Positions 22,864 to 34,082 of a stretch of 64,000 nucleotides of DNA are shown here, piece after piece. The position numbers and the translations under genes were made by a program. This stretch comes from Ornithodoros turicata (lineage: Eukaryota > Arthropoda > Arachnida > Ixodida > Argasidae), in assembly GCF_037126465.1 (NCBI RefSeq), contig NC_088201.1:142044376-142108375 (forward strand). The letters are read 5' to 3'. Under the pieces are notes generated by a model. It was not told the DNA's origin. It ran no database searches and was given only the letters and a program-made list of their open reading frames with translations. Within the stretch, counting starts at the first letter, position 1. Every line of letters starts with the position of its first letter.

Positions 22864-23734
22864 AAACAACTCAACATTTTTTCTTTCCATATTCTCTTCG
22901 TTTGACTCTCTCCTGAGACCACCCCTGTCTTCACGTCCTCATGGTCCACTGGTTACCTTTGTACTCCGCACCTGTGTCCTCATTCCGTCGCCATAACCCC
23001 CCTTTTTATCCTTAATTCCTGGAACGTCACCTACATGCGTTCTCGTTTCCCGTGTAAAAGCCTTTGGACTCGCGTTATGTTGCGCTTCTGATCCCCCTTC
23101 GTTTGTATTTATGTTCTTTTCATTTTTACCTGTATTTACATCTTTTCATCAGCTTGTTACCCTCTCATACCAAAACTCCCCCGTCAACTGTATATATGTT
23201 CCTGTACCATGTTCATATTTTTGTAACCTGAAGTAGTGCAGTCTCGTGCACGAAAGTCTTGTTACCATGTGTAAATAAATAAGTTGCTCCTACCGTTTAA
23301 TATCACTCTTTGATCTACTCATCACCGGCAACTTGACATCGCCTGATTTTCTGTCGTCCTATCTTCTCGAAAATAATACGTTTTGTCGCCGGTGTTAGGC
23401 CTAGTGAACACGGCGATCACAACGAAATCATAACAAAAACGGCGCTGTGCTGTACAATCGTATGTTTAAATCTGGATTTCATGGATATAAACATTCTTGC
23501 CTCTTATAATCCAACTATTCATGTAGATTTGTTTACGAATCATACCGACAACGGAATGCGTCCCAGCAGGTGGTTCTGCCGGCAGCGGTACAACGACGGA
23601 AGCCGACAACAATTCCCGACATGCGCAGCCTAGGTGGCGTACATCAAATTTGCACCAACAATCCACTACTTTGCAGATTGCGTGAGGTATCCATTTCAAT
23701 CCCCTCCAATCCACTTGCCACACAAAATGGCGCT
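22864..23734. other. Penelope 3' UTR-like tail, then unassigned DNA
   Basis: T/C-rich sequence follows the Penelope frame to an AATAAA at 23274-23279, plausibly the element's 3' UTR. 23300-23734 has no recognised feature and abuts the giant palindrome. Confidence 0.4.
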
Positions 23735-25319
23735 GCCCAAGTAGTAGACGTAGGAGGATTAAATCGACGTGGGTACTTTCGACCATCGCTATCGTCTGAT
23801 ATCGGAGGATATTTGGAGCAGGATACTTTCCGCCCAAGGAGGAGCGCGAGCCAAGACCGCCCCGCGCGTTTCGCAGCCGGGCGCCGCGTACAGAGGGCTT
23901 TCCTTCTCACATTCGAGCATGCATGAACATGCAAAGTACATAACCACCAACCAAAATGTTATTGCCCGCCCATCTTATTCCCTCTCCGGCCCAGTTCCAC
24001 ATACAATACATCCTGAGTGAGGAAGTCCACTCCATGGAAGAGTGTTTCATCTCCCCATGCTTCCCCTTAACATAGCGTACTTTCCTTCTCGCGCCCAGAC
24101 ATGCAAGCAACAGACATACACATTTGTACAAGTGAAACTATTTTATTAATCTAAAGGACTAGCAATCAGCATAGAGAGGTGAAAAGTTGAAACGAACAAT
24201 TTCTGCAGGCAACATTCACATTCTACACACACACACTACAAATTTTATGATATTGTAATATCTGCAGTTAAACCAATTTAATATCAAATGGATAGATTCG
24301 ATAACTCGACCGGGCAGAGAATCACTTCCCCAGAGCAGATATTTATTAAAGAACCTTCAGGAACACAACTTTTAATTAAGGAAGGGATTCTTAGTTCATA
24401 CAATAATAATTAAAATTAAAATTTCTACCATAACAAGTCTGAGCTTCTTCTATGTGACCTCCATCTTCTTGTTGTAAATCAACATAAAAAAATCATACAT
24501 GTAAATAATTAATTATTCCATGCTCAAATCATTTCAGTGCTATTAAATACGAGTCTTTTCGATTGAAGAGCACAACAGGGGGGACACACCGCACCATCCA
24601 GGAAAGCACTAATTAAACAAACAATAGTTAACACTGTCAGAGGGACATCATTAGCACAACTTTTAATTAAAGAATCTTGAACTTCGAAGCTTGCTATCAA
24701 TACGACCTGAGCTAGGACGAATGCCGAGGAACGCGAACTATATAGGGAGGACAATTTTCTTTGATATGAAAGATGATACAGCCCTCACTTTCTTGTGCAT
24801 TCAGAATCATTACATGTACACACATTAAATACAATTCCGACTCACATTTACGCATGTTGCCGAACATTTCCATGAGAAGAACACAGTGACACACACACGC
24901 ACACACACAAGCTCAGATAAACTTATTTCCTGACCCCAGTCCGCTAGAACCGGTTTCACCTCTCCTTTCACACGTCCCTCTTTCACTCTTTCCCCGAAAC
25001 GCGCGGGAGATCTCCCTCAACCCCAATCGACGATTCCCTCCCAAAGTCAAAATACATATTTGGTGCCATCATCATTAGAGTGAAGGATGATATCAATCCA
25101 CAAGTAACACCATAAATGCAACGACTGATCTTGCTGTTATATGAAGGCGATATTTTTTTATTATCCTAATTGAACAATATACAATGATCACAAATAGTCT
25201 ATATGTAAGCATCTTCAGGGTGACCAATTCGACTTTTGTTGTAACTCACACCCCCGTTTTGTTTGTTTGTATGTTTATCAGATCACCATCACAAATAGGT
25301 GTAAGTAAATAATAATTAA

Positions 25320-25980
25320 CTGATTATATTAATCGAAAGCTACCAAATACGAATCTACCAAGTGAAGAGCAAAACGCAGGAACATGTGGATAGTTGGAGA
25401 AGTAGAATCAGACACACGATCACAGCAACAATTATCATTAGACAACACTACAAATATTATGCTTAAAAGAGGAGCACAAGTTAAGAACATGTATATAGAT
25501 GGAGAAAGTATAGAGCAGTAAAATCAGACACACAGAATCTTAGCAAGAATTAGCAATAGTCAATGCTTAAAGAATTAATAATAATGATCTACTTATACTC
25601 ATCGAAGGCTACCAAATACGAATCTATCAAGTGAAGAGAAAACAACAGGAACATATAGACAGATGGAGGATTTATATCAAGCACGCAGAATCGTAGCAAC
25701 CATTATCGTGTGTCATTGCTTGGAGGAATAATAATTCTCAACTTATATTAATCGAAAGCTACCAAATACGAATCTGTCAAAAGAGGAGCAAAACACAGGA
25801 ACATGTAGATATATGGAGAAAGTCTGGAGGAGTAGAATCAAACACACAGAATCGTAGCAGCAATTATCAATAGTCAATGTTAGAAATAACATGCTAACAG
25901 GGGAACATCGAATAATCATTAAATGGATATAATCACGGCGAGCAGTCATAGAGATAAACAATCAATAGTCAATGCTAAAA
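25320..25980. repeat. Degenerate ~150-bp tandem repeat in left arm
   Basis: The blocks GCTACCAAATACGAATCT and AACATGT(G/A)(G/T)ATA...TGGAGAA recur at about 25340/25385, 25490, 25605/25652 and 25758/25800, with ATCAGACACACAGAATC nearby each time. Spacing varies from about 105 to 165 bp, so units have drifted and been partly deleted. Mirrored at about 31838-32498. Confidence 0.65.
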
Positions 25981-26668
25981 AGTGTCAGAGGGATATTATT
26001 AACACAACTTTTAATTAAAGAAGAGTTAACTTTTATGCATGCTGTCATTGCGACCTTACCTAGGGCAAACACCAAGCAACACGAATTTCTATAGCAGGAC
26101 AGTGTTCATCAATCTGAAAGAGGCTACAAAGCCTACATTCTTTTGCATTCGGGATCATTACATGTGCACAGATTAAACGCAATTTTGACTCACATTCTCG
26201 GATTTTGTTGAATATTTCCATGAGAAAGACAAAATAGCATACACACAGAGACAAGTTCACTGTCCCCCAGTCCCTACAGAACCGGTTTTCCCCGTCTTTT
26301 CATTTGTCCCTCTCCATTCTTTTCTGGAAACCTACGGGAGAGGTCCCCCACCGCAACCTACGGTTTCCCCATGGCCGAAATTCCTGTTGTATGGTAAATC
26401 AGTGGACTGAAGGATGACATCAACGCACAAGTAACGTCATAGATTTTTCAACAATACAATGGGTAAAAGCAAACGGCATGCTTTAATTGAACGTAGAATC
26501 CCCAAGTGAAGAAGTTGTAACACAAAGTAAACATCATCGCTTTTCTTTGCTTTTTCTCTCTGTAGCATTCATTATCACTACAAATTTTAAATATACTCAT
26601 ACCGTTTTTTTTAACATTATGGATAAACAACCGCTTCACATGTATCGAATCATTATTCTCTCCCTTAA

Positions 26669-27028
26669 AGGTGTTGCGACACTTTCTCTGATGTGTTGAA
26701 GCATAATATATATGCATCGTACTCATTATGAGAACACAGTGGGAAAAATAATTTTTCTTCTCGCTAGATTGGCTCGGAAAATAGGCGCAGCCACAAAACG
26801 ACGACCCACGGTGTGACCTCATGGACCCCTCTCCCCCATTTGGCTTGGGAGACGCGCGTCTTCCCTCGCTGCTCCTGTGTGACGTCAATGATGTCGCTTC
26901 TTCGGGGCCGTTTTTCTCCGTACCTGTTACGTCATGGACCTGAAAACTTGAATATGGGATGATGTCGGGTGATAGAATAGTTTTTCTTATTTATCTGGGA
27001 AAGCTCGAAACCAACTGTCACAACACCT
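26669..27028. mobile_element. piggyBac-type MITE (TTAA TSD), left arm only
   Basis: 360-bp insertion with inverted ends AGGTGTTGCGACA and TGTCACAACACCT, flanked by TTAA on both sides (26665-26668, 27029-27032). The matching place in the right arm (about 31153) has the uninterrupted empty site with a single TTAA. TTAA duplication is the signature of piggyBac-like elements. No coding capacity. Confidence 0.9.
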
Positions 27029-28991
27029 TTAATCAGGAGCATAAATTTGAAAATGAAAGAACATATGGTAATACATCTATAAGCTTACTTTTATTTTTTA
27101 TTTTTTTGAGAAGTTTCATGGCTTCGAAGACTATTTCAAGACAACTGCCAAAATAGTCCAATGCATAATTGAAAGAACGAGCATGACCTCATTTATCAAC
27201 ATATAATTTAAGGATCACTGTCCCAAATTTACATCACGTGACACAAATGCAACGAAAGCAGATAAAATGAGAACAACGAACATGACCATTTAGTGATGGG
27301 AAGCTCTTTTTTGTATACTTAGACAGTCATAAACAGCCTATGTCAGGAACTGATTTTCTGGCGGTGAAATGACAAACAACAAACAAACAAACATATATTT
27401 TTCATTGACCTACAAGAACGAGCTGGGCTGGAAATATTCCTGCAAAGCCCACGAGTTCTCTCAGGTATTCCTCTCTGCATGCAAGCAACCTTTTCTCAGG
27501 TGTGAGAAGGCACAGACAAAACCTTTCTAGCTGGCTACAACACAATTGACCATAAGCTCCCAATCCCGTCAACAATAGAACGTGGAGATGTAGGGTCTTT
27601 TTACGACTTCAAACGCCCCAAGGATGGAAGTAATTGATGTTGGGGGAGAATCGGTACACAGGATGACGATAAAATTCTCTCCAGACACACCTCAAACCAA
27701 CGCTTTTCTTCTTTACACATTACTGTCATGTTTCAAACTTAACAAAATAACTCAATCGAAAATATTTTTGAGTGTCAAAACAGACCAACCAATGCTATAT
27801 GAGGACGAACTGTTTACATCAGCATATGGACTCAACAAGACAAACAGGACGAGCGAAAGCTTTGTGAAGCTTCTAAAACAGCCGTGAAAATAAACAATTC
27901 CACAGATGAAAAAAAAAAAAAAGAACGAGTATAGATTATTTTCTCTACACATAGCAAGTCAATGAATGTTCAACTGGAATCTTGTAAACTACTCCACTTC
28001 TTTGCCAATCAACCAAACGAATTTGATTACATTAGAAGGAGAAAACATAATTATTAATCATCTTTTCCAAATCGTACGGAGATTCATAGAGATGCTCCCC
28101 AAATGCCACAGCCGAGGCCTCTGTTGGAATTAGCGCGCAGACGAAATAGTGTTCTCACATATATTTCGTGTAAACTGCTCTAACTTTGCCCATCATCCAA
28201 ATGAATTTGATTTCATTAGAAGGAGACAATGTAGTAACTTTAGACAAACACGCAGAATGGCTTAATTTAGAACTCGTGAAAATAGATGATTATCATCTAT
28301 AACGGTCTTTCAAATTCAAAATAGTATGCAGATACACATAAATACCCTAAATACTGCAATTGAATCCGTTTTTCCTTTTTTTTTACTTTTAGAGAATCAG
28401 CATTCAGAGGGAATAGTGTTCCTACACAAAACTATTGTCACATGTTAAAATTGTCGTTAAGGCATTTTTCATCCTAGTAATCTAGTTTTGACATTAGAAC
28501 ATTCTCACTTTTTTGTGTGCGAAAACTTGCAACAATATGTAATCTGGATGTCTGAAAGCAACAACAATATAGCGGACGGAAAAAGTGATTTCATGGTCGA
28601 CATCCAATCTCATTCATGACAATCATTTCAATATAGTGAGCATGTCAAAGGATGTGTAATCACAAAAGGCCTTTGCATCTCAATTGTCTCGCGACGTAAA
28701 TCCACAGTTATTATTATTAAAACGCCTCTGGCCAAGTGTTCCATGTTACGAATACATTTACGAAGAGTGCGATTTTAGCAATATACAAGCTTTAGTCATG
28801 TGACTGATACGTCGACGACAAGAGGACACGAAGGTTGCGAAGGTCACACTGACATAGAATTTTGTCGATAACCGACGATATGATTAAGAAGAAGCTTGAT
28901 TAAGAGGGTATGATTAAACAGAAGCAAACTTGAAGAGGCAACTGCATTGGAATGATGTGCGTTCGTGAAGACGTTATACCTCCGACGATGA

Positions 28992-29189
28992 CGAAGACGT
29001 TTCAGGAGACAAGCAACACAGTCGGGATACCGCGTTGGGCTTGCGTTGCGCGTTGCGATTGCGCGTTTGTGGGGGGTTTGGATGCGTCGTGCGTGACTTG
29101 CACATGTTGCCACATGGGTGCCCGGCATTGCGCATCGGGGATTCGGGCGCATCGCTGAAACCGTGAGTGTTGCTTTGAAATCGCTTTCT
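28992..29189. other. Spacer (loop) of the giant palindrome
   Basis: 198 bp, much more GC-rich than the arms, with runs such as GCGTTGCGCGTTGCGATTGCGCG. Its edges still show weak mirrored similarity (for example AAGCAACAC against GTGTTGCTT), so the ancestral palindrome was probably longer and its centre has been trimmed or has drifted, as is common at palindrome centres. Confidence 0.7.
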
Positions 29190-32100
29190 TCATCGTCGGA
29201 GGTATAACGTCTTCACGAACGCACATCATTCCAATGCAGTTGCCTCTTCAAGTTTGCTTCTGTTTAATCATACCCTCTTAATCAAGCTTCTTCTTAATCA
29301 TTTCGTCGGTTATCGACAAAATTCTATGTCAGTGTGACCTTCGCAACCTTCGTGTCCTCTTGTCGTCGACGTATCAGTCACATGACTAAAGCTTGTATAT
29401 TGCTAAAATCGCACTCTTCGTAAATGTATTCGTAACATGGAACACTTGGCCAGAGGCCTTTTAATAATAATAACTGTGGATTTACGTCGCGAGACAATTG
29501 AGATGCAAAGGCCTTTTGTGATTACACATCCTTCGACATGCTCACTATATTGAAATGATTGTCATGAATGAGATTAGATGTCGACCATGAAATCACTTTT
29601 TCCGTCCGCTATATTGTTGTTGCTTTCAGACATCCAGATTACATATTGTTGCAAGTTTTCGCACACAAAAAAGTGAGAATGTTCTAATGTCAACACTAGA
29701 TTACTAGGATGAAAAATGCCTTAACGACAATGTTAACATGTGACAATAGTTTTGTGTAGGAACACTATTCCCTCTGAATGCTGATTCTCTAAAAGTAAAA
29801 AAAAAGGAAAAACGGATTCAATTGCAGTATTTAGGGTATTTATGTGTATCTGCATACTATTTTGAATTTGAAAGACCGTTATAGATGATAATCATCTATT
29901 TTCACGAGTTCTAAATTAAGCCATTCTGCGTGTTTGTCTAAAGTTACTACATTGTCTCCTTCTAATGAAATCAAATTCATTTGGATGATGGGCAAAGTTA
30001 GAGCAGTTTACACGAAATATATGTGAGAACACTATTTCGTCTGCGCGCTAATTCCAACAGAGGCCTCGGCTGTGGCATTTGGGGAGCATCTCTATGAATC
30101 TCCGTACGATTTGGAAAAGATGATTAATAATTATGTTTTCTCCTTCTAATGTAATCAAATTCGTTTGGTTGATTGGCAAAGAAGTGGAGTAGTTTACAAG
30201 ATTCCAGTTGAACATTCATTGACTTGCTATGTGTAGAGAAAATAATCTATACTCGCTCTTTTTTCTTTTTTTTTCATCTGTGGAATTGTTTATTTTCACG
30301 GTTGTTTTAGAAGCTTCACAAAGCTTTCGCTCGTCCTGTTTGTCTTGTTGAGTCCATATGCTGATGTAAACAATTCGTCCTCATAGAGCATTGGTTGGTC
30401 TGTTTTGACACTCAAAAATATTTTCGATTGAGTTATTTTGTTAAGTTTGAAACATGATAGTAATGTGTAAAGAAGAAAAGCGTTGGTTTGAGGTGTGTGT
30501 GGAGAAAATTTTATCGTCATCCTGTGTACCGATTCTCCCCAACATCAATTACTTCCATCCTTGGGGCGTTTGAAGTCGTAAAAAGACCCTACATCTCCAC
30601 GTTCTATTGTTGACGGGATTGGAAGCTTATGGTCAATTGTGTTGTAGCCAGCTAGAAAGGTTTTGTCTGTGCCTTCTCACACCTGAGAAAAGGTTGCTTG
30701 CATGCAGCGAGGAATACCTGAGAGAACTCGTGGGCTTTGAAGGAATATTTCCAGCCCAGCTCGTTCTTGTAGGTCAATGAAAAATGTATGTTTGTTTGTT
30801 TGTTGTTTGTCATTTCACCGCCAGAAAATCAGTTCCTGACATAGGCTGTTTATGACTGTCTAAGTATACAAAAAAAGAGCTTCCCATCACTAAATGGTCA
30901 TGTTCGTTGTTCTCATTTTATCTGCTTTCATTGCATTTGTGTCACGTGATGTAAATTTGGGACAGTGATCCTTACATTATATGTTGATAAATGAGGTCAT
31001 GCTCGTTCTTTCAATTATGCATTGGACTATTTTGGCAGTTGTCTTGAAATAGTCTTCGAAGCCATGAAACTTCTCAAAAAAATAAAAATAAAAGTAAGCT
31101 TACAGATGTATTACCATATGTTCTTTCATTTTCAAATTTATGCTCCTGATTAAGGGAGAGAATAATGATTCGATACATGTGAAGCGGTTGTTTATCCATA
31201 ATGTTAAAAAAAAACGGTATGAGTATATTTAAAATTTGTAGTGATAATGAATGCTACAGAGAGAAAAAGCAAAGAAAAGCGATGTTGTTTACTTTGTGTT
31301 ACAACTTCTTCACTTGGGGATTCTACGTTCAATTAAAGCATGCCGTTTGCTTTTACCCATTGTATTGTTGAAAAATCTATGACGTTACTTGTGCGTTGAT
31401 GTCATCCTTCAGTCCACTGATTTACCATACAACAGGAATTTCGGCCATGGGGAAACCGTAGGTTGCGGTGGGGGACCTCTCCCGTAGGTTTCCAGAAAAG
31501 AATGGAGAGGGACAAATGAAAAGACGGGGAAAACCGGTTCTGTAGGGACTGGGGGACAGTGAACTTGTCTCTGTGTGTATGCTATTTTGTCTTTCTCATG
31601 GAAATATTCAACAAAATCCGAGAATGTGAGTCAAAATTGCGTTTAATCTGTGCACATGTAATGATCCCGAATGCAAAAGAATGTAGGCTTTGTAGCCTCT
31701 TTCAGATTGATGAACACTGTCCTGCTATAGAAATTCGTGTTGCTTGGTGTTTGCCCTAGGTAAGGTCGCAATGACAGCATGAATAAAAGTTAACTCTTCT
31801 TTAATTAAAAGTTGTGTTAATAATATCCCTCTGACACTTTTTAGCATTGACTATTGATTGTTTACCTCTATGACTGCTCGCCGTGATTATATCCATTTAA
31901 TGATTATTCGATGTTCCCCTGTTAGCATGTTTTTTCTAACATTGACTATTGATAATTGGTGCTACGATTCTGTGGGTTTGATTCTACTCCTCCAGACTTT
32001 CTCCATATATCTACATGTTCCTGTGTTTTGCTCCTCTTTTGACAGATTCGTATTTGGTAGCTTTCGATTAATATAAGTTGAGAATAATTATTCCTCCAAG

Positions 32101-34078
32101 CAATGACAAACGATAATGGTTGCTACGATTCTGAGTGCTTGATATAAATCCTCCATCTGTCTGTATGTTCCTGTTGTTTTCTCTTCACTTGATAGATTCG
32201 TATTTGGTAGCCTTCGATGAGTATAAGTAGATCATTATTATTAATTCTTTAAGCATTGACTATTGCTAATTCTTGCTACGATTCTGTGTGTCTGATTTTA
32301 CTGCTCTATACTTTCTCCATCTATATACATGTTCTTAACTTGTGCTCCTCTTTTTAGCATAATATTTGTAGTGTTGACTAATGATAATTGTTGCTGTGAT
32401 CGTGTGTCTGGTTCTACTTCTCCAACTATCCACATGTTCCTGCGTTTTGCTCTTCACTTGGTAGATTCGTATTTGGTAGCTTTCGATTAATATAATCAGT
32501 TAATTATTATTTACTTACACCTATTTGTGATGGTGATCTGATAAACATACAAACAAACAAAACGGGGGTGTGAGTTACAACAAAATTCGAATTGGTCACC
32601 CTGAAGATGCTTACATATAGACTATTTGTGATCATTGTATATTGTTCAATTAGGATAATAAAAAATATCGCCTTCATATAACAGCAAGATCAGTCGTTGC
32701 ATTTATGGTGTTACTAGTGGATTGATATCATCCTTCACTCTAATGATGATGGCACCCAATATGTATTTTGACTTTGGGAGGGAATCGTCGATTGGGGTTG
32801 AGGGAGATCTCCCGCGCGTTTCGGGGAAAGAGTGAAAGAGGGACGTGTGAAAGGAGAGGTGAAACCTGTTCTAGCGGACTGGGGTCAGGAAATAAGTTTA
32901 TCTGAGCTTGTGTGTGTGCGTGTGTGTGTCACTGTGTTCTTCTCATGGAAATGTTCGGCAACATGCGTAAATGTGAGTCGGAATTGTATTTAATGTGTGT
33001 ACATGTAATGATTCTGAATGCACAAGAAAGTGAGGGCTGTATCATCTTTCATATCAAAGAAAATTGTCCTCCCTATATAGTTCGCGTTCCTCGGCATTCG
33101 TCCTAGCTCAGGTCGTATTGATAGCAAGCTTCGAAGTTCAAGATTCTTTAATTAAAAGTTGTGCTAATGATGTCCCTCTGACAGTGTTAACTATTGTTTG
33201 TTTAATTAGTGCTTTCCTGGATGGTGCGGTGTGTCCCCCCTGTTGTGCTCTTCAATCGAAAAGACTCGTATTTAATAGCACTGAAATGATTTGAGCATGG
33301 AATAATTAATTATTTACATGTATGATTTTTTTATGTTGATTTACAACAAGAAGATGGAGGTCACATAGAAGAAGCTCAGACTTGTTATGGTAGAAATTTT
33401 AATTTTAATTATTATTGTATGAACTAAGAATCCCTTCCTTAATTAAAAGTTGTGTTCCTGTAGGTTATTTAATAAATATCTGCTCTGGGGAAGTGATTGT
33501 CTGCCCGGTCGAGTTATCGAATCTATCCATTTGATATTAAATTGGTTTAACTGCAGATATTACGATATCATAAAATTTGTAGTGTGTGTGTGTAGAATGT
33601 GAATGTTGCCTGCAGAAATTGTTCGTTTCAACTTTACACCTCTCTATGCTGATTGCTAGTCCTTTAGATTACTAAATATTTTCACTTGTACAAATGTGTA
33701 TGTCTGTTGCTTGCATGTCTGGGCGCGAGAAGGAAAGTACGCTATGTTAAGGGGAAGCATGGGGAGATGAAACACTCTTCCATGGAGTGGACTTCCTCAC
33801 TCAGGATGTATTGTATGTGGAACTGGGCCGGAGAGGGAATAAGGTGGGGGGGCAATAACATTTTGGTTGGTGGTTATGTACTTTGCATGTTCATGCATGC
33901 TCGAATGTCAGAAGGAAAGCCCTCTGTACGCGGCGCCCGGCTGCGAAACGCGCGGGGCGGTCTTGGCTCGCGCTCCTCCTTGGGCGGAAAGTATGCTGCT
34001 CCAAATATCCTCCGATATCAGACGATAGCGATGGTCGAAAGTATCCACGTCGATTTAATCCTCCTACGTCTACTACTT
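29190..34078 (-). repeat. Right arm of the giant palindrome
   Basis: Inverted copy of the left arm, 364 bp shorter because it lacks the TTAA MITE. It contains scattered substitutions and short indels relative to the left arm. For example, a one-base difference near 30540 closes a reading frame that is open near 27640, and the poly-A stretch near 27910 differs in length. This independent drift shows that the two arms are not one sequence read twice. Confidence 0.85.
31838..32498. repeat. Degenerate ~150-bp tandem repeat in right arm
   Basis: Mirror of the repeat at 25320-25980, with the same unit order reversed. Substitutions between the two arrays are few, so the array predates the inversion duplication or is kept similar by gene conversion. 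Confidence 0.65.
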
Positions 34079-34082
34079 GCCC

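Larger units (their letters stand above)
23739..28991 (+). repeat. Left arm of the giant palindrome
   Basis: AT-rich, non-coding in appearance. It carries degenerate internal duplications: about 24635-25145 resembles 25985-26445; a unit of roughly 150 bp recurs about four times in 25320-25980; and two related blocks lie at about 27960-28075 and 28170-28250. It also carries the TTAA-flanked MITE absent from the other arm. Inner homology fades at CCGACGATGA (28982-28991). Confidence 0.85.
23739..34078. mobile_element. Giant foldback (palindromic) element, 10.3 kb
   Basis: Two arms (23739-28991 and 29190-34078) are inverted copies separated by a 198-bp spacer. Mirrored positions sum to about 57818 in the outer part and about 58182 in the inner part; the 364-bp step is a MITE present only in the left arm. 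The ends read AAGTAGTAGACG and its complement. GCCC occurs immediately outside both (23735-23738, 34079-34082) and homology stops exactly there. By eye the arms differ by about 1-3 percent plus small indels. No transposase or long frame is present. The layout resembles Foldback-type transposons, but the 4-bp flank is not the 9-bp duplication of Drosophila FB. An inverted segmental duplication is the main alternative. Confidence 0.75.

Noticed and set aside
27624..27887. 87-codon open frame in the left arm
   Set aside because: Its mirror in the right arm has a one-base shift and a lost start. No domain; it lies in AT-rich repeat DNA.
28952..29229. Two opposing frames starting with the same MMCVRED peptide
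   Set aside because: The shared start is just the inverted arm read from both sides; the continuations differ and have no domain.
24712..33106. A peptide pair (CESELYLMCVHVMI / CESKLRLICAHVMI) repeated in both arms, looking like a duplicated small gene
   Set aside because: Between the two diverged blocks, changes fall on all three codon positions without third-position excess, and the starts and splice contexts are not shared. This fits duplicated non-coding DNA.
23739..34078. Palindrome as a simple assembly or read-through artefact
   Set aside because: Arms differ by scattered substitutions and indels, and one carries a MITE with a proper TTAA duplication. This is hard to obtain from one molecule read twice, although a check with spanning reads is still worthwhile.
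23739..34078. Polinton/Maverick element
   Set aside because: No polymerase, integrase or capsid-like frame, and Polinton inverted repeats are far shorter relative to the element.
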